DNA of 64,000 bases from Paenarthrobacter sp. GOM3 (GCF_018215265.2 NZ_CP136562.1:1302001-1366000); one strand, 5' to 3'; counted from the stretch's first letter, positions 40,001-49,340 are shown. Program-made: numbers and translations. The notes: generated from the letters alone by a model not told the origin.

Positions 40001-40388
40001 ACACCGGGTCAGGATTCTCGACGCGCAAGGGGCAGTAACCGGTTCCCTGCCCTCCGAAGAGGTCTCCGTTGAAGCCGATGTGGCGCCAGGTGACGAGGGG
40101 CGCAAAGTGGTGCTGGCTGAACGTGCCGATCCCGGCTGGACCGCTTGGCTGGATGGCCGCGAGTTGACCTCCACGACCTCCGGCTGGTCGCAGGCTTTCG
40201 ACCTTCCGGCCACTGGCGGAAGCCTCGAAGTTCGTTACACGAATCCGTGGGCTGTATGGTTCGGGATCCTGCAGGCAGTGGTGATCGGCTTGACGCTCCT
40301 GCTTGCTGTGCCGATGCCAGCCCGCCGCACCCGAACCGGCATGTCGAGGGACGAAGTTTCCCTCCGTAAGGAGTACAGCAGTGTCTGA
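37026..40388 (+). CDS. Large membrane glycosyltransferase, family GT2
   Basis: An 1120-residue protein. Residues 1-~260 are a GT2 glycosyltransferase: AVVVAHDGGNYLPRTLAALS, the Asp motif LLHDDAAPAPDAL and GSGDDVDFCWRNWL. A basic linker follows, then about twelve or more membrane helices to residue ~790 and a large extracellular C-terminal part with a final helix. It probably transfers a sugar from a nucleotide or lipid donor for envelope polymers. GTG at 37026 is only one base after AAGGA, so either translation is coupled to whiB (11 bases upstream) or the start is slightly misjudged. Confidence 0.85.
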   Translation: MHVTAVVVAHDGGNYLPRTLAALSNQTRSADAAIGIDTGSTDNSQALLRESFGTGNVTTFTHPKSGFGAAVQAGLHELAPAQDAAEGSTPTSVQWIWLLHDDAAPAPDALAELLHAVERAPSVTVAGCKQLGWDNERHLVDVGLSTSRWAERLTLIDADEVDQGQYDARTDTFAVNSAGMLIRRDVWEQLQGFDPALPGSGDDVDFCWRNWLAGNRVVVVPSARMFHVEHRPHGLGTSSAARKAQIHLRLKHTPWWNVPFQAIGALFGAVVRLLLSILVKEPGYGFSQFTSTVAALFRPGAIARGRRVAARTRRVHRSVIRGLQTSTREVRANRRSLLEAIRPSDESSATSDLLAPEPSGDAADDFAALATNERGWVGTGAVAAAVLALAAALVGLLGLLRSGSVTGGGLLPLSAAPGDIWANASTWWISLGAGLPGHGDPFGYVLWLLSLFGGGDGNAAMVWLLILAMPLSAVGAWFAAGALTTKRRFRTVAALAWSAAPALLIAINEGRIGALVAHVMMPLLLLALLRASGSAIGQGPATGSSALSRRPAPILGKPGINGTPSWTAAAAAGLAMAVVTSSAPSLLGPIAVAVILAAVVLGQRGKTLWWSLLPTIALFLPYGISVLDRPRSLLADPGLPLTFEAAPLWQQLLGQPLAFSIDGGLNGLAFFGPGAVPWALILALLVSAPILVLAVTALFLPGKRTAMARVFWLAALATLAGSWLVGHVATGVNGNVMVGPFTGPAVSAAGMLLLGAGIIGADKLFTARRRTPDTQRAKLPMRRVASAVVMTLLVAGPLAGLGAWVSQNVLQPSPVAGEAAPSATEQPTSALGSSRQVRPVDTGTLPATAVDRGMGPERTRTLVITSGEQGAFTSSLMRGAGTTLDSLSTIASARTIIGAPGREEITADDPATTSLRRAVATIVASTGVDPRADLEQLGAGFVVLKAADNAAQLTASRIDAVPGLVAVGQTDAGWLWRVTPRNQPAATAADTTHRVRILDAQGAVTGSLPSEEVSVEADVAPGDEGRKVVLAERADPGWTAWLDGRELTSTTSGWSQAFDLPATGGSLEVRYTNPWAVWFGILQAVVIGLTLLLAVPMPARRTRTGMSRDEVSLRKEYSSV

Positions 40389-42072
40389 CGACCGGAAGAA
40401 AGTGCCTGACGAAGCCACTGAAGTCCCGGTGCCCCGGAAGTCCCGCGCCACCAAGGGCGGCGACGCCGGCAGCTCCCGCAGCGCCGCCAAGGGCACCCGA
40501 AGCTCCCGGAAAGGCGTCGTCACCGGTGCGCTCTCCGCCGTGGTCATCCTGGCCGCCGGCGGTAGCGCGGTTGCTGCCGCGTCGATGGTGCCCGAGCCTT
40601 CCGGCGGCACAACCATGGGCATCCGGCAGGCTGATGTCCCCGCGGGGCGCGCCCTTGGTGTCTGCCCTGAACCGGCCCGGTTGGTCAACGGAACTGTAGT
40701 CGGCACGGATGCGGACTTCAGCCCGGTATCCACCACCGCCACCAGTGCGCTGAACGCCGTAGTGCTGAGCAATCCGGCGGGAACCGTTCCCGGAAGCACG
40801 GTGACATCGCTTGGAGGCGGCACGGTGGCTGAGATCGCCAAGGCGCCCACCAGCACTCCCACGCCCGCATCCGGTCCGCCGGTATTGTCCGCTGGCGTGG
40901 CCTCCATCAGCCCGGTCACGGGACCGTCAGTGGTGGCCGCGGATGCGTTGGGGAACGAACAGGCCTCCTTGGCCGCAAATCTCAGCTATTCGGCCACAGA
41001 CGGTGACCTCCGTGGACTGGCCTCAGCCCAATGCCAACCGCCTGGAAATGATGCCTGGCTGCTGGGGGCCAACACCGCTGTGGGACGCACCGCCGTCCTG
41101 AACCTGAGCAATGCCTCCGAAACCCCCGCAACGGTGAACCTGGAGCTCTTCGGGTACAAGGGTCAAATCCAGGCGCCGGGAGCTCGTGGACTCCTGGTAG
41201 CTCCGGGAACAACCCGTTCTGTCAACCTGGCCGGCCTCGCTCCGGGTGAATCGCAACTGGCTGTCCATGTGCGCAGTACGGGCGGTCCTGTGGCCGGGAC
41301 CATCCAGCAAAGTGTGCTGCGCGGGCTCGCTCCGGGCGGGGTTGAATACCTCTCTCCGGGTACCGGGCCGTCGAACCTGCAGGTCATGTCCGGCGTCGAC
41401 ATCCAGGACCCGGCGGCTACCAAAGCGCTGGCCGGGAAGTCGGGGTTTGCCGATGCCGTGCCGGCCCTCCAAATAGCTGTTCCCGGTTCCACCGATGCCG
41501 TGGTGCAGGTCAGCATCTACGGAGCCAACGGTGAACGCAAGGTACCCAACGGGGGAGTAGTGACGGTCAAGGGTGGTTCCGTGGCTACGCTGAACCTTGA
41601 CGGCGTTCCTGCCGGCAGTTACACCGTCAAGGCCAGCTCCGACGTGTCGTTTGTGGCATCGACCAGGATCACCCGCGGCGCCAAGCCGGAGGACGCGACA
41701 GACTTCGCCTGGTCGCCGGCCTCAGCCCGCCTGGGAAGTCAGCACCTGGTTGCCATTCCCCGTGATGGTCAACGGCTGCTGAGCTTCGGCGTGCCCGTCG
41801 GCCGTGCCACAGTGAGCTACGCCCCCGTGACGGCCGACGGAAAAATCGGCAAGGCCGTGGATGTAGACATGAGCGGCGGAACCACGTCCATGATCGAGCT
41901 CCCGGCGAAATCCGGCGACGCCATCGTGGCCGGATATGTTGTTTCGGCTTCCGGGGATCCCGTCTACGGTGCCCTTGTCCTGGGAAAGCAGGGACGTCCG
42001 GACGTATCGGTCGTGGCGATACAGGACGCAGCGGCGGGACTTGAAAAGGTTCCCGTTTCGGTGGGTTACTAG
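40381..42072 (+). CDS. DUF5719 family secreted or anchored protein
   Basis: A 563-residue protein. The first ~45 residues are basic and Ser/Ala-rich, a hydrophobic helix (VVTGALSAVVILAAGGSAVAAA) follows, and the rest is a beta-rich extracellular region with repeated domains of about 100 residues. Family function is unknown. GTG at 40381 has AAGGAG 8 bases upstream and overlaps the GT2 stop by eight bases, so the pair is co-translated and may work together at the envelope. Confidence 0.85.
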   Translation: MSDDRKKVPDEATEVPVPRKSRATKGGDAGSSRSAAKGTRSSRKGVVTGALSAVVILAAGGSAVAAASMVPEPSGGTTMGIRQADVPAGRALGVCPEPARLVNGTVVGTDADFSPVSTTATSALNAVVLSNPAGTVPGSTVTSLGGGTVAEIAKAPTSTPTPASGPPVLSAGVASISPVTGPSVVAADALGNEQASLAANLSYSATDGDLRGLASAQCQPPGNDAWLLGANTAVGRTAVLNLSNASETPATVNLELFGYKGQIQAPGARGLLVAPGTTRSVNLAGLAPGESQLAVHVRSTGGPVAGTIQQSVLRGLAPGGVEYLSPGTGPSNLQVMSGVDIQDPAATKALAGKSGFADAVPALQIAVPGSTDAVVQVSIYGANGERKVPNGGVVTVKGGSVATLNLDGVPAGSYTVKASSDVSFVASTRITRGAKPEDATDFAWSPASARLGSQHLVAIPRDGQRLLSFGVPVGRATVSYAPVTADGKIGKAVDVDMSGGTTSMIELPAKSGDAIVAGYVVSASGDPVYGALVLGKQGRPDVSVVAIQDAAAGLEKVPVSVGY

Positions 42073-42090
42073 CCAGCGCTCCCGAGTCGG

Positions 42091-42121
42091 CCGCCGTCGT
42101 CGTTATTGATAGCGACGGCGG
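42091..42121. terminator. Hairpin between DUF5719 and zincin-like gene ends
   Basis: CCGCCGTCG and CGACGGCGG, perfect 9-base arms with a 13-base loop, overlapping the end of the convergent gene. No U run. Confidence 0.45.
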
Positions 42122-42621
42122 TAGACCGGGTCCAGCGTTTCCGGTGGCACACCGAGCATCTCAGCCGTGTATTCCACCACGACGTCGTGAACCAGGTCCT
42201 GGAGTTCCTCGCGCGTATTGGCGCCCTGCACCACAACCCTGCGGTAGATGGTGATCATGGGTGCTTCGCCACGGCCACCGGGCGTATACGAGCCCATGGG
42301 CGCGGTGCCTCCCGTTGCGACCAGTTGCTCCAGATCCGGTGGGATTTCATCGACTGCGAAGAGCACGCCGTCCAACTGCTTGCCCCACATGTCCTGGAGC
42401 CGTTCCGCGGAGTCCAACACCATGTCGTCAAAGCGCTCTGAACGGGTACGGAAACCGGGCAGGTTGGCAAGCATCAGTTCTCCGCGCAGCCCCCGTCCGT
42501 GGCGGTTGCGCCTGCGGCGCCGAAAGCTCCGCCCGCCCGTGCCTGCGTGTTCCCCGGCCTGGTCGCCATCCGCGTCAGTCCACCGGATGGTGAAACCGGG
42601 GATATGTGGCTGTGACTGCAT
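42103..42621 (-). CDS. Zincin-like metallopeptidase family protein with a degenerate active site
   Basis: A 172-residue protein of the minimal zincin-like family that neighbours whiB2 in actinobacteria (Rv3259 in M. tuberculosis). Residues ~1-50 are an Arg-rich, charged extension; the domain follows (FDDMVLDSAERLQDMWGKQLDGVLFAVDEIPP). Where relatives have HExxH, the sequence reads LVHDVVVEYTAEMLG: the first His stays, but Glu is Asp and the second His is Glu. Proteolysis is therefore doubtful. TAAAGT six bases before the ATG indicates leaderless expression. Confidence 0.82.
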   Translation of the reverse strand: MQSQPHIPGFTIRWTDADGDQAGEHAGTGGRSFRRRRRNRHGRGLRGELMLANLPGFRTRSERFDDMVLDSAERLQDMWGKQLDGVLFAVDEIPPDLEQLVATGGTAPMGSYTPGGRGEAPMITIYRRVVVQGANTREELQDLVHDVVVEYTAEMLGVPPETLDPVYRRRYQ

Positions 42622-42627
42622 ATATCG

Positions 42628-42633
42628 ACTTTA
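42628..42633 (-). promoter_or_regulatory. -10 box of a probable leaderless zincin-like transcript
   Basis: TAAAGT, six bases, then the ATG at 42621. Confidence 0.55.
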
Positions 42634-42748
42634 GTACCGGGCGACCGCCAGCGCGACATCACCGCCCCCAGCGCGCCGTAGCTGTTCCCGGTAAACGGAG
42701 TTGGTGGGCCACGGACGGCCAATGCGCACTTTGGGTGGCACTAGGCGC

Positions 42749-42754
42749 TAATCT
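42749..42754 (+). promoter_or_regulatory. -10 box for the DUF3499 gene
   Basis: TAATCT, eight bases, then GTG at 42763; leaderless or nearly so. Confidence 0.45.
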
Positions 42755-42762
42755 GGGATGTT

Positions 42763-43140
42763 GTGGGTGCTATTCGTCAATGTTCCAGGTCGGCCTGCCG
42801 CCAGTCCGCGGTGGCTACTTTGACGTACGTATACGCGGATTCGACAGCCGTCCTGGGTCCGCTGGCCACCTATGCCGAGCCCCACGCCTACGACCTGTGC
42901 TCGCAGCATGCGGAAAGCCTGACCGTCCCGCGTGGATGGGAAGTGCTTCGGCTGGCCATGCCCAGCTCGCCCCCCGAGCCCGGGCCCGACGACTTGCTCG
43001 CACTCGCCAACGCTGTTCGCGAAGCAGCCTCCGCAGCTCCGGAAGCTCCCGTGCGGCACAACCATGCGCACATGGAGCCACCTGCCGGTACCGAAGGCAC
43101 ACGACGCGGTCACCTGCGGATTCTTCGCGAACCGTCCTGA
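42763..43140 (+). CDS. DUF3499 family protein
   Basis: A 125-residue actinobacterial protein. The N-terminus RQCSRSACRQSAVATLTYVYADSTAVLGPL and the EPHAYDLCSQHAESLTVPRGWEVLRL segment are typical of DUF3499. Cys residues in CSRSAC and in DLCSQH could bind zinc like a small treble-clef finger. Function unknown; it sits with whiB2 and manA genes in many actinobacteria (Rv3258c). The phosphomannomutase gene that follows it in M. tuberculosis is missing here. Start is GTG at 42763. Confidence 0.88.
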   Translation: MGAIRQCSRSACRQSAVATLTYVYADSTAVLGPLATYAEPHAYDLCSQHAESLTVPRGWEVLRLAMPSSPPEPGPDDLLALANAVREAASAAPEAPVRHNHAHMEPPAGTEGTRRGHLRILREPS

Positions 43141-43204
43141 TCGGGCCCCGCAAGGCAGGGGTCGCAAATCGTCGCGGTGCTCCAAACGGCACGAACGTGC
43201 GCGG

Positions 43205-43210
43205 TAGTCT
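43205..43210 (+). promoter_or_regulatory. Likely -10 box for the Trm112-like/ahcY unit
   Basis: TAGTCT, predicting a start near 43217 and a leader of about 53 bases. Confidence 0.4.
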
Positions 43211-43269
43211 GGAAGCTGCAGATTAACCAGCCAGCGGCGCCGGGCGGCGCCACCCAGGGAGCATCATTC

Positions 43270-43488
43270 ATGCCAAAGGTCAGTCCTGAACTGTTGTCCA
43301 TCCTGCGCTGTCCCGTGACGGGTTCACCGCTGGTCCAGGAGGGCGACGAGTTGGTTGCCTCCGTCGCCGCGGCGGACGGCGAAAAGCTCCGCTACTCGAT
43401 CGAGGACGGCATTCCGCTTCTCCTGCCGCCGGAATTGTTGGCTGCCGCCAACGCAGCGACTTCCGGCCAGCACGATTCCAAGGCGTAA
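43270..43488 (+). CDS. Trm112-like small protein
   Basis: A 72-residue protein of the Trm112/YcaR type: [21 protein letters not shown] and [16 protein letters not shown]. Bacterial members are small zinc-ribbon-like proteins, some acting as methyltransferase activators; only one Cys remains in the usual Cys-pair region, so zinc binding is doubtful. The ATG at 43270 has GGGAG 8 bases upstream. It lies 43 bases before ahcY, suggesting co-transcription and possibly a link to methylation. Confidence 0.82.
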   Translation: MPKVSPELLSILRCPVTGSPLVQEGDELVASVAAADGEKLRYSIEDGIPLLLPPELLAAANAATSGQHDSKA

Positions 43489-43531
43489 CACCCTCTTTTC
43501 ACCAAACCCGCACGGTACCCAAAGGATTTCC

Positions 43532-45010
<1,479 letters not shown>

Positions 45011-45038
45011 GCGGTGGTTGGGTCACTAGTTCGCTGTT

Positions 45039-45074
45039 GAAAGGCCGGCACGCGTCCAGCGTGGCCGGCCTTTC
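45039..45074 (+). terminator. Terminator after ahcY
   Basis: GAAAGGCCGGC with GCCGGCCTTTC, perfect 11-base arms and a 14-base loop, 28 bases after the stop. The TTTC of the arm serves as a short U run. Confidence 0.75.
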
Positions 45075-45077
45075 GGC

Positions 45078-45083
45078 TAGAAT
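45078..45083 (+). promoter_or_regulatory. Likely -10 box for the L,D-transpeptidase gene
   Basis: TAGAAT right after the ahcY terminator; predicted leader about 38 bases. Confidence 0.45.
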
Positions 45084-45127
45084 TGGGTGTTCAGTATTGC
45101 TTGCCGGGGGACAGGAAGACGGGAACC

Positions 45128-46348
45128 ATGACGGAAGTCGCCAAACGGAAAACGGGCAAGATCCTTGCCATTGCAGGGATCTGCGCCGCTATCGCCGTGG
45201 GCGGGATTGGCGTGGCCACCGTTCCAGGGTTGCTGGCGGGATCCAGCCAGGATGCCGGCTCCGCGCCGTCACCCACTCCCACAGTTGAAGCCAAGCCCGT
45301 GGAGCTGGGAATCACGCCCCTGGACGGTGCCGTTGAATGGAACCCTGTGGTTGGGCCGCAGATCAAGGCAGTCAACGGCAAGGTCAAGGACGTGGTGCTC
45401 ACTCCGGTTGGCGGTGGCACGCCGGTGCAAGGGAAAACCAGCCCGGACGGCAGCACGTGGACCACGCTTGAGGTCCTGAAGTTCAAGACCCAGTACACGT
45501 ATTCCTTCACCGTGGTGGATACAGCCGGCAAGGAAACCAAGAAGACCCAAACCTTCACCACGGTTTCCGCGGCCTACGAGGCCGACGCGTCCATCTACCC
45601 CCGCAACGGCACCACGGCCGGGTCCGGCCAGCCGATCGAAATCAACTTCAGCGAGCCGGTCCTGGACAAGGCAGCCATGGAGAAACGGGTTTCCATCACA
45701 GTGTCCTCGGGCCAGCCCGTCGCGTGGCACTGGTACTCGGACAAGAAGGTCCGGATCCGTCCTGAGGCTTTTTGGGCCTCGGGCAGCACTGTCACCGTCG
45801 ACATGAAGCTGCTGGGGGTGGATTTCGGCAACAAGATGATCGGCAACGGGAACGTCGTGTCCACGTTCACCACCGGCCCCCAGCGTGTTGCCGTGGTGGA
45901 CGACACCACCAAAACCATGAATGTCTATTCGGATGGACAGTTGGTGCACACAGCACCGGTCTCCCTGGGCGGCGAAGACTGGTTGTCGCCCACGGGGTAC
46001 GCCGTCATCCTGGAACAGGAACGCAAATCCAACTTCAACGCCGGCAGCATCGGCCTGAAGCCAGGGGACAAGGGCTACTACGCACCCATGGTGGTGGACT
46101 ACGCCAACCGCCTCACCTGGTCCGGAGTCTACGTACACCAAGCGCTTGAAGCTGCTTGGGGCGCCATAGGCCGCGTGAACGTCTCCCACGGCTGCGTCGG
46201 TTTGTTGCCGGATGATGCCGCCTGGTTCTTCAACAACATGAAGACCGGGGATGTTGTCCAGATCCTGAACACCGGGGCACCTGCCGTGGAGCCACTGGAA
46301 GGCTTCGGGGACTGGAACATCCCCTGGGCCAGCTACGCCCAGCGATAG
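45128..46348 (+). CDS. L,D-transpeptidase with Ig-like domains
   Basis: A 406-residue envelope enzyme. A signal anchor (about residues 10-35, ILAIAGICAAIAVGGIGVATV) precedes two Ig-like domains and a C-terminal YkuD catalytic domain. The active-site motif VNVSHGCVGL places the nucleophilic Cys near residue 356, and an upstream His is in YVHQALE. The layout matches LdtMt2-type enzymes that form 3-3 peptidoglycan cross-links. The ATG at 45128 follows GGGA by a few bases. Confidence 0.93.
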   Translation: MTEVAKRKTGKILAIAGICAAIAVGGIGVATVPGLLAGSSQDAGSAPSPTPTVEAKPVELGITPLDGAVEWNPVVGPQIKAVNGKVKDVVLTPVGGGTPVQGKTSPDGSTWTTLEVLKFKTQYTYSFTVVDTAGKETKKTQTFTTVSAAYEADASIYPRNGTTAGSGQPIEINFSEPVLDKAAMEKRVSITVSSGQPVAWHWYSDKKVRIRPEAFWASGSTVTVDMKLLGVDFGNKMIGNGNVVSTFTTGPQRVAVVDDTTKTMNVYSDGQLVHTAPVSLGGEDWLSPTGYAVILEQERKSNFNAGSIGLKPGDKGYYAPMVVDYANRLTWSGVYVHQALEAAWGAIGRVNVSHGCVGLLPDDAAWFFNNMKTGDVVQILNTGAPAVEPLEGFGDWNIPWASYAQR

Positions 46349-46471
46349 TTCCGGTTGTAGGATCAAGGCAGTGATTATTTCCTGCATGCTTTGACCCATT
46401 CCTTAGGCGCCACACTCATCGTTGGCCCTCTCTTTTGTGCTGCCCTTTGTGGTGATTCCGGGAGTCCCTTT

Positions 46472-46495
46472 GGGGAACCCGTCCACGGGTTCCCC
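46472..46495. terminator. Hairpin in the L,D-transpeptidase/pentapeptide intergenic gap
   Basis: GGGGAACCCG and CGGGTTCCCC, perfect 10-base arms around TCCA, 123 bases past the transpeptidase stop and 41 before the next start. No U run; it may end the first transcript or fold in the leader of the second. Confidence 0.5.
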
Positions 46496-46536
46496 GGCCC
46501 TTTCCACCGGATCCCTTTTCCCCACTTGGAGCACAT

Positions 46537-47361
46537 GTGACTATTTCACCAACCCTTCGCCCTGATTGCGGCAGTTGTTTTGCGCTTTGCTGTACCGCCC
46601 TCGGTTTCGCCCGCTCGGCGGACTTCGCCATCGACAAACCTGCGGCTGCGCCATGCCCCAACCTCGACGGCGACTTTTCCTGCACCATCCACCAACGCCT
46701 GCGCCCCCGGGGCTTCCGCGGATGCACGGTCTTTGACTGTTTCGGGGCAGGCCAAGCCGTATCCCAGCACACCTTCGGAGGCATCAGCTGGGCCGACGAT
46801 CCGTCGTCCAGGCCCTCGATGTTCGCCGTATTCAAAACAGTCAAGCAACTGCACGAGATGCTCTGGTACCTGGACGAAGCGGGGCGGCGCACTTTCGATC
46901 CCGAGCTCGCCGGCGAGGCAGCCCTCCTCTCCGGCCGCATCGCAACCATCGCCCAAGGCGACGCGTCTGCTGTGCTGGGCGCCGACGTCGAACTCCTCCA
47001 TGGCGAGGTGCGGAACCTCCTGATGGAGGTCAGCGAGGAAGTCCGCGGTTCGTACGGTGCCGAAGGAACCGCAACGCTCGACGGCGGCCTCCGCCCGGGT
47101 GCCGACCTCATGGGTGCCGCCCTGGCGAACCGGCGCCTCTGCGGGGTGGACCTCCGTGGCGCCTATCTGATTGGGGCGGACCTGCGGGGGAGTGATCTGG
47201 CAGCGGCGGACCTGCTGGGAGCGGACCTGCGCGGAGCACAACTCCACGGCGCGGACCTCTCAAGCGCCCTTTACGTGACCCAGCCGCAAATGAACGCCGC
47301 CGAAGGTAACTCCGACACGTACTTACCAACGCGGCTCTCAAGACCGGACCACTGGCTCTAA
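46537..47361 (+). CDS. Pentapeptide-repeat protein with an N-terminal cysteine cluster
   Basis: A 274-residue protein. The first ~70 residues hold eight Cys, in CGSCFALCC, APCPNL, FSCTIH, RGCTVFDC order, like a metal or Fe-S site. A helical middle follows, and residues ~185-250 are pentapeptide repeats (DLRGAYLIGADLRGSDLAA) forming a short beta-helix. The combination is common in actinobacteria, but no function is known. GTG at 46537 follows GGAG by 6 bases. Pentapeptide proteins can mimic DNA, but this one has too few repeats to argue that. Confidence 0.85.
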   Translation: MTISPTLRPDCGSCFALCCTALGFARSADFAIDKPAAAPCPNLDGDFSCTIHQRLRPRGFRGCTVFDCFGAGQAVSQHTFGGISWADDPSSRPSMFAVFKTVKQLHEMLWYLDEAGRRTFDPELAGEAALLSGRIATIAQGDASAVLGADVELLHGEVRNLLMEVSEEVRGSYGAEGTATLDGGLRPGADLMGAALANRRLCGVDLRGAYLIGADLRGSDLAAADLLGADLRGAQLHGADLSSALYVTQPQMNAAEGNSDTYLPTRLSRPDHWL

Positions 47362-47375
47362 GCGGCCACCCCAAC

Positions 47376-47448
47376 GAGCCCGGGGGCGACATCCGGCAGC
47401 GTGCGTCCAAGCGAGGCACGAGCACGCAGAGGTGTCGGCCCCGGGGCC
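47376..47448. repeat. Large hairpin repeat, copy C (between convergent pentapeptide and RDD genes)
   Basis: Plus strand carries CAGCGTGCGTC, AAGCGAGGCACGAG and CACGCAGAGG in the same order as the minus strand of copy A, about 85% identical over 40 bases by eye. Inner stem GCGTGC/GCACGC at 47399-47404 and 47422-47427; GC-rich outer arms flank it. Confidence 0.8.
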
Positions 47449-47450
47449 GG

Positions 47451-48254
47451 TTAGTTACTGGTGAACGGCAGTTTGCGGAGCCTTTCGCCGGTGGCGCGGT
47501 TCCGTATTTCGGCCTGGCGGAGGCGTGCCAGTTCGCGGTTGCGCCGCTCGCCGAGGACCGCGCCGATGTAGTCCTCGGGGATGGTCCCGGCGGGCGGTGG
47601 CGGTGCCACGTAGCGGGTGAGTTCCGAAGCCAGCGATGCGGCCATGTTGATGCGTGACGCAGGTGCCATCAGGTAGGCCTGCTGGACGAAGGTTCCTGCA
47701 CGGCGTGCCGTGGCGTCGGGCACCCTGCCGATGTCTGCCATGGTTATCCACGCCTGCAGGTAGGGCGGCGCCACGGGCATGATGCGCGGCTTTGAGCTGA
47801 CGCGTTGCCGCAGGGAGTAGGTGCCGGCGACGATGTCTCCGAGGCGTTTGGATTTCTCGTTGAACAGTGCCACGAAGATGGCGAGGCCGCCGAAGGTCAG
47901 GTAGATCTCCAGGAAGCCGAGGAGCCCGCGGATGAGGGCGTGCCGGAACCGGATGGCGCCGCCGTCGTCGCGCACTATGCGAAGTCCTGCTGCGAGCTTT
48001 CCCAGGGACCGCCCACGGGTGAGCGTTTCGACCGTGACGGGTACAACGATGACGGAGAAGATTACGCTGCTGAGGATCAGGGCCCGGATGGCGGCTTCGT
48101 CGAGGTCCCGGGAGGCGGCGGAGACCAGGATGATGAGGAGGATCGCGAGGACCACCTGTGAGACGACGTCCAGGACGAGCCCCAGCGCCCGGGAGGCGAA
48201 GGACGCTGGGCGCAACTCAAGGACAACTGCCTCGCCAGTGATGATGGAACTCAA
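47451..48254 (-). CDS. RDD family membrane protein
   Basis: A 267-residue protein with an RDD domain (ASFASRALGLVLDVVSQVVLA, then GRSLGKLAAGLRIVRDDGGAIRFRHALIRG) and about three to four membrane helices, followed by a ~100-residue cytoplasmic tail. The role of RDD proteins is poorly known; some are Na+/H+ antiporters. TTG at 48254 follows a GGGGGG run. TAGACT at 48295-48300 is a likely -10 box. Divergent from the SpoIIM-like gene, which often accompanies RDD genes. Confidence 0.88.
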   Translation of the reverse strand: MSSIITGEAVVLELRPASFASRALGLVLDVVSQVVLAILLIILVSAASRDLDEAAIRALILSSVIFSVIVVPVTVETLTRGRSLGKLAAGLRIVRDDGGAIRFRHALIRGLLGFLEIYLTFGGLAIFVALFNEKSKRLGDIVAGTYSLRQRVSSKPRIMPVAPPYLQAWITMADIGRVPDATARRAGTFVQQAYLMAPASRINMAASLASELTRYVAPPPPAGTIPEDYIGAVLGERRNRELARLRQAEIRNRATGERLRKLPFTSN

Positions 48255-48335
48255 GACTGCCCCCCATGCTGCGGGCGGCGTGCCCGCACCAATGAGTCTA
48301 GCGGCGGTTCAGGTCCGGTGGGCGGATAAGGGCGC

Positions 48336-48341
48336 TAGGGT
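48336..48341 (+). promoter_or_regulatory. -10 box of a probable leaderless SpoIIM-like transcript
   Basis: TAGGGT, six bases, then GTG at 48348. Confidence 0.55.
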
Positions 48342-48347
48342 GGTGCC

Positions 48348-49340
48348 GTGGACATCGATGCCTTCTCGGCCGTGCATGGGGACAAATGGGCCCGGCTTCA
48401 TTTCCTGGCGCATAAGCGCCGGCTCACAGGGGTTGAGGCGGACGAACTGCTTCGCCTGTACCAGACTGTGTCCTCACACTTGTCGCTGATCAGGTCGGTG
48501 GCGCCCGAGTCCGGGCTGTCAGCGTCCCTTTCTGCGGCGTTGGCGCAGGCCCGGACCAGGTTCACCGGTGCCCGCTCGAATTTCATGGAAGACCTGGCAC
48601 GCTTTTTCGTCATCGCCCTGCCGGCCGCCTTTTACCGGATCCGTTGGCTGACGGTGTGGTGCGGGCTCGCCTTCGTGTTGGTGGCAGGGGCCTATGCACT
48701 CTGGATTGGCACATCCCCCGAAGCATTGAGGGCTGTGGCAAGCGACGCGAAGGTGAAGCAGTACGTGGAGGAGGACTTCATTGACTACTACTCGGAGAAT
48801 CCCGCAGCATCGTTCGCCGGCGCGGTGTGGACCAACAACGCCTGGATTTCAGCCCAGGCAGTCGCGTTCGGCGTAACGGGTTTCTGGGTTCCCTTCATCC
48901 TGTTCATGAATGCGCAGGGAGTGGGCATAGCCGCCGGACTCTTCCTGGCGACCGGGAAAATGGACGTTTTCTTCAGCTACATCCTTCCGCATGGGCTCAT
49001 GGAACTTACCGCCGTTTTCATCGCCTGTGCGGCAGGGCTGAAGATCTTTTGGGCGATGGTACGGCCCGGTCCGCGGACACGGCTGCAGGCGGTCGCCGAT
49101 GAGGGCCGTTCCCTGATCACGATTGCCTTGGGCCTGGTGCTGGTCCTGCTGGTATCCGGGATCGTGGAAGGTTTCGTGACGCCCAGCCAACTGCCGGTAT
49201 GGGCCAAGATCGGCATCGGCGCGTTCGTATTGGCTGCCTATTGGGCGTACACCCTGATTTTGGGCCGGAAGGCGGTCCGGTCCGGCGTCACAGGCGATTT
49301 GGACGCGCGCGACGCCGGTTACCGGAGTATCGCAGCCTAG
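48348..49340 (+). CDS. Stage II sporulation protein M (SpoIIM/DUF95) family membrane protein
   Basis: A 330-residue protein: a soluble helical N-terminus (~95 residues), then about five to six membrane helices with the family segments NNAWISAQAVAFGVTGFW and LPHGLMELTAVFIACAAGL. In Bacillus SpoIIM works in septal peptidoglycan degradation during engulfment; this organism is not expected to sporulate, so the role must differ. Pairs of RDD and SpoIIM-like genes are a recurrent actinobacterial arrangement, often near MoxR/DUF58 genes, which here lie 11 kb away. Confidence 0.88.
   Translation: MDIDAFSAVHGDKWARLHFLAHKRRLTGVEADELLRLYQTVSSHLSLIRSVAPESGLSASLSAALAQARTRFTGARSNFMEDLARFFVIALPAAFYRIRWLTVWCGLAFVLVAGAYALWIGTSPEALRAVASDAKVKQYVEEDFIDYYSENPAASFAGAVWTNNAWISAQAVAFGVTGFWVPFILFMNAQGVGIAAGLFLATGKMDVFFSYILPHGLMELTAVFIACAAGLKIFWAMVRPGPRTRLQAVADEGRSLITIALGLVLVLLVSGIVEGFVTPSQLPVWAKIGIGAFVLAAYWAYTLILGRKAVRSGVTGDLDARDAGYRSIAA

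Noticed and set aside
42606..43226. Plus-strand frame of 206 codons over the DUF3499 region
   Set aside because: Different frame from the recognisable DUF3499 protein and of Arg/Pro-rich, shadow-like composition.
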